Positions 10,159 to 18,105 of a stretch of DNA of 37,506 nucleotides are shown here, one piece after another (position 1 is the first letter of the stretch; each line of letters opens with the position of its first letter). The notes under the pieces were generated by a model that had not been told where the DNA came from, did no database searches, and saw only the letters and a program-made list of their open reading frames with translations. Source of the DNA: Luteolibacter sp. (GTDB lineage: Bacteria; Verrucomicrobiota; Verrucomicrobiia; Verrucomicrobiales; Akkermansiaceae); contig JAURCU010000015.1 in the NCBI GenBank assembly GCA_030828305.1, positions 1-37,506 on the forward strand, in the 5' to 3' direction. Made by a program: the position numbers and the translations under genes.

Positions 10159-10845
10159 TTATCGATTAGGGCGACGGCGCAGCAGGAGCAGGGCACCGAG
10201 ACTGCCGAGAAGGGCGGCGGAAGTTTCGGGGATCACAACCGGAGTGATGGTGAAGCTGTAAAGAAGATCTCCACCATTTGCCCCACCGAAGGCTCCGAAG
10301 CCGATTTCTGTTCCAGCTTCCACGTTGGAAACTCCGGCACTGGTGAAGTCGTAAATTTGACCATTGCTGAGTGAGAAGATGCCGATCGTGCCATCACTAC
10401 TGAAACTCCAACCCGTTCCAGACGCATTGGCGTCGTCCTTCCACGCCACGGAACGCAGTGAGTAGGAGTTTTCGTTCACCGCGAAGTCCAACCCATCGAA
10501 GCTGATGGTGCGATCCAAGGTGAAAGTCCAGTTCTGGTTGGAGCCCCATTTTTCATTGCCCATGCCCATCGTGCCGTTGGCCATGAACAGATTGCTGGGA
10601 GCGGCATCAACCGTGTTGAAGGTAATGGCACCACCGCCATCGTCGGCGCTCAGCGTGAGAACCGTGCTGTCGCCATCGGTATCCAGATGCAAGCCGTCAT
10701 TGTCGGTGCCATTAGTAAGGCCAGTGCCGGCGTCGCCCTCGTTGGAAGCCAGCGTCTTCGGGCTTAAGTTGGTAATGAAAGTCGTTGCCGCATGACCACT
10801 GGCGGCAATACACAAGCTGAGTAGGGGGGAAATCAGGACTCTCAT
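10159..10845 (-). CDS. PEP-CTERM-like sorting domain protein (secreted)
   Basis: A 228-residue secreted protein starting at ATG 10845. Residues 1-19 form a signal peptide (MRVLISPLLSLCIAASGHA). The middle is Asn/Asp/Gly/Thr-rich with repeating beta-strand character and no recognised enzymatic motif. The C-terminus is a sorting tag variant: VIPETSAALLGS, a hydrophobic segment, then RRRPNR. The motif is PET instead of PEP, a common variation. It ends 23 bp before the GTG start proposed for the next PEP-CTERM gene, suggesting a two-gene unit. Function is unknown; both are likely exosortase substrates. Confidence 0.83.
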   Translation of the reverse strand: MRVLISPLLSLCIAASGHAATTFITNLSPKTLASNEGDAGTGLTNGTDNDGLHLDTDGDSTVLTLSADDGGGAITFNTVDAAPSNLFMANGTMGMGNEKWGSNQNWTFTLDRTISFDGLDFAVNENSYSLRSVAWKDDANASGTGWSFSSDGTIGIFSLSNGQIYDFTSAGVSNVEAGTEIGFGAFGGANGGDLLYSFTITPVVIPETSAALLGSLGALLLLRRRPNR

Positions 10846-10970
10846 CAGGAAAAGTTTAAATTCTGTTCCTAAACCGCCAGCTGTGGAATGACAACCCCTA
10901 ATGTGGGTATTCAGGCCTTTTCCTGCTTGTTAAGTGGCCAGGTTGGTCCTCATCAACCTGATCTTATCAA

Positions 10971-12977
10971 CTAAGAATCAGCCGCTTCGGCCGGCCCAAG
11001 CACCAGTGCGCTTCGGCTTGGGGTGTAGATTTTCATCTCGTGCGCCATGGCATCGACGGGGTAGGTGACTTTCGGGTCCACGCGGCCGTGGCCACCGAAG
11101 GCGTGGGCGTCCGTGTTGAGGAGCAGCTTGTGCTCTCCGTGACCGGGAATGCCAAAGGTGTAGTCGGGAATCGAGCGGTCGGCCGAGAAGTTGAAGACGA
11201 AGATCAGGTTGGCGCGCTCGAGAATCAGCACCCGGTTGTCGTCGTCGACCTTGAGGCATTGCGCGGGGGCGGCCCCTAGCAGTTTGAAATCTTCGGATAT
11301 TTTCATCAGTTCGCGGTCGAAGTCGGCGAGCCAATGGTATTTCAGCTCCGGATTGTCGACCAGTGACCACTGACGGCGGCAGTAGTGGTAGGACCAGTCG
11401 TTGCCCTCGCGTGGAAAGTCGAGCCATTCGGGATGACCAAACTCGTTGCCCATGAAGTTGAGCCAGCCCTCGCCACCGGCGACCAGGGTCACCAAGCGGA
11501 TCATCTTGTGCAGGGCGATGCCACGCTCAATGACGCAATGATCATCGCCCTTTGCCATGTGATCATACATCTCCTTGTCCATGAGGCGGAAGGCGATGGT
11601 TTTGTCGCCGACCAGCGCCTGGTCGTGGCTTTCAACGTAGGCGATAGTTGCTTCACCAATGCGACGGTTGGCCAAAGTGCCCCAGAGTTCATCGATATTC
11701 CAATCTTCATCGCGCTGATCCTTGAGCAGCTTGATCCAGTAATCGGGAATGCCCATGGCGAGGCGGTGGGTGAAACCAATGCCGCCTTCACTTACCGGGC
11801 GGCAGAGCCCGGGCATGCCCGACATGTCTTCGGCAATCAAGAGTGCGCCGGGCCTCAGTTCCCGGGAGAGGGTGGTGGCCAACTGCAGATACAGGATGGC
11901 GTCGGCATCGGCGTCGGGGCCGAAGTAGTCGTCGTAGCTGCTGAAGGCGCGGACGCCGCGCGAGTGGTAGAGCATGGAGGTGATGCCATCGAAGCGGAAG
12001 CCATCGAAGCGAAATTCCTCCAACCAGTAGCGGACGTTGGAGAGCAGAAAGCAGCGGACCTCGGGCCGACCATAGTCGAAGCACTTGGAATCCCACTGTG
12101 GATGCTCGCCGCGCCCACCTTCGTGGAAATACTGGTGACCGGAGCCATCGAAGTTGTTGATTCCCTCAGCCAAGTTCTTGACTGCGTGGGAGTGGACGAT
12201 GTCCAGCAGCACGGCGATGCCAAGGCCGTGGGCGGTGTCGATGAGGTATTTGAGATCTTCTGGAGTGCCGAAGCGGGAACTGGGTGCAAAGAACGAACTG
12301 ACATGGTAACCAAAGGAGCCGTAGTAGGGGTGTTCCTGCACGGCCATCAGCTGCAGAGTGTTGTAGCCGGCCTTGGCGACACGGGGCAGGACTTCATGCG
12401 CAAAGTTCCGGTAGCTGTGGATCTGTGGCTCCTCACCAGCCATGCCGACGTGGCCCTCGTAGATGCGGGGCGAGTCAATGGTCTTGGGGTCGAAGTCATG
12501 CTGCCATGGGTAATCGGACTCAGGTTGCCAGATCTGGGCGCAGAAGTCGTTGCTCCGGGGGTCCTGGACGACGCGCCGAATGCAGGCGGGGATGCGGTCG
12601 CGTTTGGAACCGTCCGCTCCGACCACGTGGAGTTTGATCTTTTCCTTGTGCTTGAGGGTATCCGCCGGCAGCTCGAGCTCCCAGATTCCGCCGGCGCTGA
12701 GCTGCAGCGGGTGTCGGTCGCGTTGCCAGTCGTTGAACTCACCGATCAGGCTGACTGCCTTGGCTTGGGGTGCCCATTCGCGGATCACCCAGACATTGGC
12801 CGCAATGTCGAGTTGGATGCCGAATTGAAGGTGTGCGTTGGCTATCGAGCTCAGGGAGCAGCCCCGGGCGGCGATCGCCTTGCGCTCCTGCTCAAAGCGC
12901 TGCATGCGGCCCACGATCGCGGCCTCATGGCCTTCGAGCCAGGGGTCATCTATGATGAGCTGAGGGCGGGCGGGCAT
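10971..12977 (-). CDS. glgB: 1,4-alpha-glucan branching enzyme, GH13_8-like
   Basis: The enzyme makes alpha-1,6 branches in glycogen. At 668 residues it has an N-terminal CBM48-like domain (about 60-170), the GH13 barrel (about 190-540) and a C-terminal all-beta domain. Catalytic residues are visible: the nucleophile in FRFDGITSMLY near 329, the acid/base Glu in LIAEDMSG near 383, and the transition-state Asp in VESHDQALVGDKT near 452. The barrel (SFGYHVSSFFA, GTPEDLKYLID, IVHSHAVKN) resembles the eukaryotic/GH13_8 subfamily more than E. coli GlgB (GH13_9). No other glycogen genes are nearby. The last codons and TAG lie in a degenerate piece of the 7-bp repeat. Start is ATG 12977. Confidence 0.93.
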   Translation of the reverse strand: MPARPQLIIDDPWLEGHEAAIVGRMQRFEQERKAIAARGCSLSSIANAHLQFGIQLDIAANVWVIREWAPQAKAVSLIGEFNDWQRDRHPLQLSAGGIWELELPADTLKHKEKIKLHVVGADGSKRDRIPACIRRVVQDPRSNDFCAQIWQPESDYPWQHDFDPKTIDSPRIYEGHVGMAGEEPQIHSYRNFAHEVLPRVAKAGYNTLQLMAVQEHPYYGSFGYHVSSFFAPSSRFGTPEDLKYLIDTAHGLGIAVLLDIVHSHAVKNLAEGINNFDGSGHQYFHEGGRGEHPQWDSKCFDYGRPEVRCFLLSNVRYWLEEFRFDGFRFDGITSMLYHSRGVRAFSSYDDYFGPDADADAILYLQLATTLSRELRPGALLIAEDMSGMPGLCRPVSEGGIGFTHRLAMGIPDYWIKLLKDQRDEDWNIDELWGTLANRRIGEATIAYVESHDQALVGDKTIAFRLMDKEMYDHMAKGDDHCVIERGIALHKMIRLVTLVAGGEGWLNFMGNEFGHPEWLDFPREGNDWSYHYCRRQWSLVDNPELKYHWLADFDRELMKISEDFKLLGAAPAQCLKVDDDNRVLILERANLIFVFNFSADRSIPDYTFGIPGHGEHKLLLNTDAHAFGGHGRVDPKVTYPVDAMAHEMKIYTPSRSALVLGPAEAADS

Positions 12978-13128
12978 GGGTGATTCAGGGGTAGACGGGC
13001 ATCTACGGGGAGGGTGGCTGCTGGTCCATGGCAGGGAAAGATGAATTTGGACCAGAGCCTAGCAGTGTTCGTTCCACTCATTGGTTCTTGGAACCATTTC
13101 ACAAATCCGTAGTATCGGAACCGTTCTT

Positions 13129-14751
13129 ATGTCAGGCATCGAGGAATTTTTTACCATTTGGGATTGGGCCGTGCTCTTCGGCTATCTCCTGCTGACGACC
13201 TGGGTGGGCCATGCGATGCGGGGTCATCAAGCCAGCATCAAGGATTTCTTCGCTGGCGGGCGCTCGTTGCCCTGGCCGGCGGTCAGTGGCTCCATGATCG
13301 CCACCGAAATCAGCGGGGTAACCTTCATTGGAGTGCCCGGAGGGGTCATGGCGGCCCAGGGCGACTTTACCTATCTGATCTGGGGGCTGGGCTCCATCAT
13401 GGGCCGGGTGGTGGTCGGCACGGTCTTTACCAAGGTCTTCTATGAGGACAACATTTACAGCCCATACGACTACATGGGGCGGCGCATCAAACCGGGCCTC
13501 AAGACCCTCGCCACGGTTTTTTTCACCATCGGTTCCATCCTCGCCCAGAGTGTGCGGGTGCTTGTTGCGGCCCTGCCCTTGATGATTGTCACCGGGCTGA
13601 GCTTCGAGGCCTGCATCTTCATCATCGGTGTCTTCGCCATCGCCTGGACCCTGATGGGGGGCATGCGTACGGTGATCTGGACCGATGTCATGCAGTTTTT
13701 CCTCTTCACGATCGGCGGTCTGTTGACCGTATTCTGGATTGCGGGGCACCTCGACGGGGGCATCGGCCAGATCTTCAGCCAAGCGGGTGAGGCCGGCAAA
13801 ACCCGATGGCTCAATTTCGACTTCGGCCTCGGCGGTGCCTTCCAGTTCACCTTTTGGGTGGCCATCATCGCAGTACCCTTCCAGAACGTCGGTGCCTTCG
13901 GGGTCGATCAACTCAACGCCCAGCGGATGTTCTGCTGCAAGAATGCCCACGAGGCCTCCAAGGCGATCATCTGGAGCTCAGTGGGGCAGGGCATCACCTA
14001 TTTGATGTTGGTGGTCGGAGCCGCCCTCTTCGTCTGGTATGCCAACCACCCGCCCGAGGGGGTGGTTGCCGACACCTTCAATTGGCAGGCAGAGGAGGGC
14101 GTGCCAGGTCCAGGAAGGGGTGATTTTGTTTTTCCGACCTGGATTGTCACCCAGTTGCCGCCCGGTCTTAGCGGGCTGATTCTTGGAGGGGTGTTCGCGG
14201 CGGCGATCTCGAGCCTTGATTCCATCCTCGCCGCCCTCAGTCAGACGACGATTTCGGTATTCTACCACCCGGAGCAGCACACCGGTGAGCAAGACCAGAA
14301 GAAGTTGGTTCGTCTCTCCCGAATGTGGGTCATTATCTGGGGCGTCTTCCTGACCGTCTTCACCCTGCTGATGCGCTGGATGAAGGATGAGGCCCAGATT
14401 CCCATCATCCCGCTCGCCTTTGGCATGACGGCTTATACCATGGGACCTCTCTTGGGAATGTTCCTGTGCGCTCTGATTGGCAAGGGAACTCTGCGGGGTT
14501 TGGTTGTCGGCTCGGCGCTTTCCTTTTTGCTCGTGCTCTTCCTGCGCGCCGACGTGTGGATCCTGCTGCACTTTGCCGGCATGCCGTATGAGTGGCTCGA
14601 CGCGTTGCCAAGCTATTCGGTGGTGGGTAGCGGAGAGGGTGCTTCGCTCGATACTTTGGTCGGCTTTCATTGGGCATGGCCGATGACCACCGCCATCACC
14701 TTTCTGTGTGGACGCTACCTCTTTCGGTCACCAGGTAATGGCGAAGCATGA
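13129..14751 (+). CDS. Sodium:solute symporter (SSS family)
   Basis: An inner-membrane Na+-coupled symporter of about 540 residues from ATG 13129. It has about 13 hydrophobic segments. Family features include DFFAGGRSLPW near residue 40, the Ser/Thr-rich TEISGVTFIGVPG, the segment GGMRTVIWTDVMQFF near 185, and AAAISSLDSILAALSQTT near 365 with the conserved Ser/Asp of the Na+ site. Eukaryotic SMVT/SGLT-like relatives carry vitamins, sugars or sialic acid; the substrate here cannot be read. It stands alone, divergent from glgB. An upstream in-frame ATG at 13081 is less likely. Confidence 0.9.
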   Translation: MSGIEEFFTIWDWAVLFGYLLLTTWVGHAMRGHQASIKDFFAGGRSLPWPAVSGSMIATEISGVTFIGVPGGVMAAQGDFTYLIWGLGSIMGRVVVGTVFTKVFYEDNIYSPYDYMGRRIKPGLKTLATVFFTIGSILAQSVRVLVAALPLMIVTGLSFEACIFIIGVFAIAWTLMGGMRTVIWTDVMQFFLFTIGGLLTVFWIAGHLDGGIGQIFSQAGEAGKTRWLNFDFGLGGAFQFTFWVAIIAVPFQNVGAFGVDQLNAQRMFCCKNAHEASKAIIWSSVGQGITYLMLVVGAALFVWYANHPPEGVVADTFNWQAEEGVPGPGRGDFVFPTWIVTQLPPGLSGLILGGVFAAAISSLDSILAALSQTTISVFYHPEQHTGEQDQKKLVRLSRMWVIIWGVFLTVFTLLMRWMKDEAQIPIIPLAFGMTAYTMGPLLGMFLCALIGKGTLRGLVVGSALSFLLVLFLRADVWILLHFAGMPYEWLDALPSYSVVGSGEGASLDTLVGFHWAWPMTTAITFLCGRYLFRSPGNGEA

Positions 14752-15201
14752 GTGGCTCTCATTGAGGGTTTCCAGTCAGATGCTCTCGGGCTTTTGCCGT
14801 GGAACATTCCGAGCTTAGCGTAAAAAAAATCACTCGCTGCGCGCTTGTTGGCAAGAGTAAGAGCAGGTCCTTGTAAAAGGTCTCCACATTGTGAAATATT
14901 TGTCACTTATGCCGATCGATGTAACTGCAACTTTTTCAATCAAATGCGTCATTTCAACTATTGTAAGAGCGATGATTGCTTCGGAAAATTGAAACAATTT
15001 CGGCGTCAAGTTTTTAAAAAAATAGAGCGTGGAACCCTTGAAAAACAGAGCTCCGAGGGAATATCTGTTAGATGGGTTCCGAATTCTTTTCACAGCGAAG
15101 CCAAGGCTGTCGCACATTCCCCCCCTCGGTCGTGGTGGCTGCTCAATGGGGAGCAGGATCTGGCGACTTGAAAAGCTCACATATCTTATCGTCAAACTAC
15201 A
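14752..15201. other. 450-bp non-coding region upstream of dnaA
   Basis: No protein-like frame is seen on either strand. The region is more AT-rich than its neighbours and contains A/T tracts near 14821 and 15010. I looked for DnaA boxes (TTATCCACA) and found only poor matches, for example GTCTCCACA at 14880 with two mismatches. It must hold the dnaA promoter. A role as replication origin is possible but not shown. Confidence 0.45.
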
Positions 15202-16632
15202 ATGGAACCAGTGGAAGTGAAGTCGCATGGTGAGGTGGATGCGAAAGAGGAAGTGTCACAGGAGGAACATGCCTGGAGTGTTGTGTGTGAGACCTTGCGT
15301 GAGCACGTCGGCGTCGATGCTTTTCAGCGTTGGTTCAACGCCGCCAGCTGGTCGGGTGAGGATTCGGGTGTCGCCACCATCACTGTTCCCGGCGAGATGC
15401 ATCAGGTTTGGATCGAAACCAATTACATGCCCGAGCTGACACTCGCGGTGAACAGCCTTTATCAAGACGTGCACGAGGTCAAAATTGCCGTTGCGGATGT
15501 CCCAGGAAGCTCGTTTCAAGGCCAACTTGCCATTGATGCCGATGCCAAGCCAAGTCAGCGCGCCTCGATGCCGGCTCTGGATGGGGAAGCGCTTGAGCGC
15601 CGCATTAAAAGCACGGGCCTCAACACGGCCTACACTTTCGATAGTTTCGTGGTCGGCTCCAACAGTCAGTTTGCCCACGCCGCCTGCATGGCAGTGTCCA
15701 AAAAGCTGGCAGTTGGCTACAATCCGCTCTTCATCCACGGTGGTCCAGGCCTCGGCAAGACCCACCTGATGCAGGCCATCGGCCAGGAAATCCTTTCTCG
15801 TCGCCCCGGCGCCAGGGTGGTGTATCTGACTTGCGAAAAATTTACCAACGAGTTCATCGATGCCGTGCGCAAGGGTGACCTCGAGAAATTCCGCCGCCGC
15901 TATCGCAGTGCTGATGTGTTACTCATCGACGATGTGCAGTTCATTGCTGGCAAGGAGCGCTCGCAGGAGGAGTTCTTCCATACCTTCAATACCCTGCTGG
16001 ACGGTCGTAACCAGGTGGTGCTGACTTCAGATCGCCCGGCCTGCGAAATCAAGAATCTCGAGCCACGCCTCATATCACGCTTCGAATGCGGACTCACAGT
16101 CGAGATGTCCGTGCCACAGATGGAGACCCGGCTTGCCATTCTGCACAAGAAGTCCATCGACTGGAAGGTGAAGGTTGAGCAATCCATTCTCGATTTCCTT
16201 GCCGAAAAGATCCGCTCCAATGTGCGCCGCCTCGAAGGCGCGCTGATGCGCGTAGCCACCTACTCTTCCCTGGCAGGTGAGAGCGTCACTGTCGAGAAGG
16301 TCGAGCATCTACTGCGCGACCTCCTGCGCGAGGAAGCCAGCCGCCAAGTGAGCATCGATGATATCCAGAAGTTGGTCGCCGAGTTCTACGACGTGCGCCT
16401 GGCCGATATGACCAGCCGCCGGCGCCCTGCAAGCATTGCTTTCCCGCGCCAGATTGCCATGTATCTCAGCCGCAACATGACCAAGAGCTCTCTGGTTGAG
16501 ATCGGCGAGGCCTTTGGAGGTCGGGATCACGGCACCGTGATCCATGCCTGCAAGAAGGTCACCGAGTGCATTGAGGGTGAAGCTGGCCTGCGCGAGACCG
16601 TGGCCCGCATTGAATCCCGCCTCAGACGCTAG
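15202..16632 (+). CDS. dnaA: Chromosomal replication initiator protein DnaA
   Basis: DnaA binds origin boxes and, in its ATP form, opens the duplex and helps load the replicative helicase. The 476-residue protein has domain I (about 20-100), a linker, the AAA+ core and a C-terminal helix-turn-helix. Walker A GGPGLGKTH is at 180-188, Walker B LLIDDVQF near 240, the sensor-type motif RLISRFECGL near 292, and the DNA-binding signature FGGRDHGTVIHACKKV near 438-453. Length and layout are normal. dnaN follows after 275 bp. No recF, gyrB or rpmH is present beside it. Confidence 0.98.
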   Translation: MEPVEVKSHGEVDAKEEVSQEEHAWSVVCETLREHVGVDAFQRWFNAASWSGEDSGVATITVPGEMHQVWIETNYMPELTLAVNSLYQDVHEVKIAVADVPGSSFQGQLAIDADAKPSQRASMPALDGEALERRIKSTGLNTAYTFDSFVVGSNSQFAHAACMAVSKKLAVGYNPLFIHGGPGLGKTHLMQAIGQEILSRRPGARVVYLTCEKFTNEFIDAVRKGDLEKFRRRYRSADVLLIDDVQFIAGKERSQEEFFHTFNTLLDGRNQVVLTSDRPACEIKNLEPRLISRFECGLTVEMSVPQMETRLAILHKKSIDWKVKVEQSILDFLAEKIRSNVRRLEGALMRVATYSSLAGESVTVEKVEHLLRDLLREEASRQVSIDDIQKLVAEFYDVRLADMTSRRRPASIAFPRQIAMYLSRNMTKSSLVEIGEAFGGRDHGTVIHACKKVTECIEGEAGLRETVARIESRLRR

Positions 16633-16671
16633 ACTCATCCCCAGCACTGCGGAAAGACCCTGCTGAGGCTC

Positions 16672-16688
16672 CCCATGAAAATCATGGG
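16672..16688. other. Triloop hairpin after dnaA
   Basis: A 7-bp stem CCCATGA / TCATGGG with loop AAA starts 40 bases past the dnaA stop codon. It has the same triloop design as the gene-end hairpins elsewhere but lacks a 7-bp array and lacks a T tract, so it is not a clear terminator. Confidence 0.45.
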
Positions 16689-16804
16689 TGCATCGGCCTC
16701 ACAGGATAGCGGGATTAACTCCCCCCGCACCGCGAGCCGTATCGCTGTCTTGCCGGCTCCCAATGGGCCACGAATCGCTTATTTAGGGGTTGGATCTCAG
16801 AAGT

Positions 16805-16860
16805 GCCCCATATGTTGTGAAATTAATTTCTATTCCTTAACAACACGCTTGCCATGGGGC
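16805..16860. promoter_or_regulatory. Nested inverted repeats upstream of dnaN
   Basis: Three dyads lie inside each other: GCCCCAT (16805) with ATGGGGC (16854), TGTTGT (16813) with ACAACA (16840), and the perfect 12-bp palindrome GAAATTAATTTC (16819-16830). The core is AT-rich in an otherwise GC-rich area. TTAACAACA at 16837 matches the DnaA box TTATCCACA at seven of nine positions. This could be the dnaN promoter/operator, a dnaA terminator or an origin element; the sequence does not decide. Confidence 0.35.
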
Positions 16861-16906
16861 GGCGAATGCGGAAACTGCTCTAAGTCAATCACACGGCCCC
16901 TGATAC

Positions 16907-18004
16907 ATGAAGTTTCGCATTTCCAAGGAGACCTTTCTCGATGGCCTGCAAAAGGTCCAACACGTGGTGAGCTCCCGCACCACATTGCCCATACTGTCCA
17001 ACGTCCTCTTGGTCGCCAAGGATGGTCGATTGCAGCTTACCACCACAGACCTTGACGTAGGCATCACCGGTTCGGTGGCGGCTGAAATCGAAAAGGAGGG
17101 TGCCACCACGCTGCCCGCCAAGCGCCTGGTCAGCATTGTGCGCGAGCTTCCATCCAGCGAGATTGAGGTATCGGTGGACTCCAAGAACCATGCATCCATC
17201 CGCAGCGGTCCGTCTTTTTTCAAGATCATTGGTCTGGGTGAGGGTGAATTCCCGCCGCTTCCCGACTTTTCAAGCGCCAAGGAGTTCAAGATTCCCCAGG
17301 GCGTGTTGCGCGACGGCCTCAAGAAAACCTCCTACGCCATTTCCACCGACGAAACCCGCTATGTGCTCAACGGTATCTTCACCTCCTTCAAGGATGGCAA
17401 GATGACCCTAGTTGCCACCGACGGGCGCCGTTTGGCCATGGTTGACGCCGATCTCGAATTTCCCGCCTCGCACGAAACCGACGTCATTATCCCATCCAAG
17501 GCTGTGCAGGAACTGCAACGCCTGCTGGGAGATAGTGATGACGTTATCGTCAAACTCAGCGACAGCCAAATCTCCTTTGAGATCGGTGACAGCCTACTTT
17601 GCAGCAAGCTAATCGAGGGCAACTACCCCAACTACCGCCAAGTTATCCCTGGCGACAGCAACGAGCGCGTGGTCATCGGCCGCGATGCACTGCTCGAAAC
17701 CGTGCGTCGCGTTTCGCTACTCTCCTCGGACAAGTCAAACTCGGTCAAGCTGGTCTTTAGTGAGAACAAGATCGAGGTCACCGCCAATTCACCGGATGTC
17801 GGTGAGTCGCAGGAGTCCATGGATGTCTCCTACGGTGGTCCCGATATGCAGATTGCCTTCAATCCCGAGTTCTTGCAGGCCCCCTTGCGCGCCCTGGATG
17901 CCGATGAAGTCTATCTCGACCTGATTGATGAGATGAGCCCCGGCGTGTTACGTATCGAGGGCACTTTCCTCTATGTGCTGATGCCCATGCGGGTGACGAA
18001 CTAA
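16907..18004 (+). CDS. dnaN: DNA polymerase III beta subunit (sliding clamp)
   Basis: The clamp encircles DNA as a dimer and tethers polymerase III and repair enzymes. The 365-residue protein begins MKFRISKETFLDGLQKVQHVVSSRTTLPILSN, typical of the family, and has three similar domains of about 120 residues. YVLNGIFTSFKDGKMTLVATDGRRLAM in domain 2 and the C-terminal LPMRVTN are characteristic: the clamp C-terminus normally ends in a PMR-L/V motif that lines the partner-binding groove. It follows dnaA. Its TAA stop overlaps the first bases of a triloop hairpin and 7-bp array. Confidence 0.98.
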   Translation: MKFRISKETFLDGLQKVQHVVSSRTTLPILSNVLLVAKDGRLQLTTTDLDVGITGSVAAEIEKEGATTLPAKRLVSIVRELPSSEIEVSVDSKNHASIRSGPSFFKIIGLGEGEFPPLPDFSSAKEFKIPQGVLRDGLKKTSYAISTDETRYVLNGIFTSFKDGKMTLVATDGRRLAMVDADLEFPASHETDVIIPSKAVQELQRLLGDSDDVIVKLSDSQISFEIGDSLLCSKLIEGNYPNYRQVIPGDSNERVVIGRDALLETVRRVSLLSSDKSNSVKLVFSENKIEVTANSPDVGESQESMDVSYGGPDMQIAFNPEFLQAPLRALDADEVYLDLIDEMSPGVLRIEGTFLYVLMPMRVTN

Positions 18005-18052
18005 GATCACTTCGTGATCTTGTTCCTCGTCCTTGGTGCTTGGTTATTGGTC
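18003..18052 (+). repeat. Triloop hairpin plus 7-bp array (copy at dnaN end)
   Basis: The hairpin AAGATCAC / GTGATCTT with loop TTC (18003-18021) starts inside the dnaN stop codon. Units follow in 7-bp phase: GTTCCTC, GTCCTTG, GTGCTTG, GTTATTG. This copy is diverged but keeps the phase. A 12-bp palindrome, GGGCTCGAGCCC, lies just beyond (18078-18089), before the end of the convergent kinase gene. Confidence 0.7.
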
Positions 18053-18105
18053 GTCCAGGATCGATACGTCAGACCAAGGGCTCGAGCCCAACTTCGCAGG
18101 CAGGG

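Noticed and set aside
11385-12983. A 532-codon open frame on the plus strand opposite glgB.
   Set aside because: It is antisense to a well-supported enzyme, has biased composition from the opposite frame and no family character.
14752-15201. Replication origin upstream of dnaA.
   Set aside because: No cluster of DnaA boxes was found; the best match has two mismatches. Kept only as a non-coding region.
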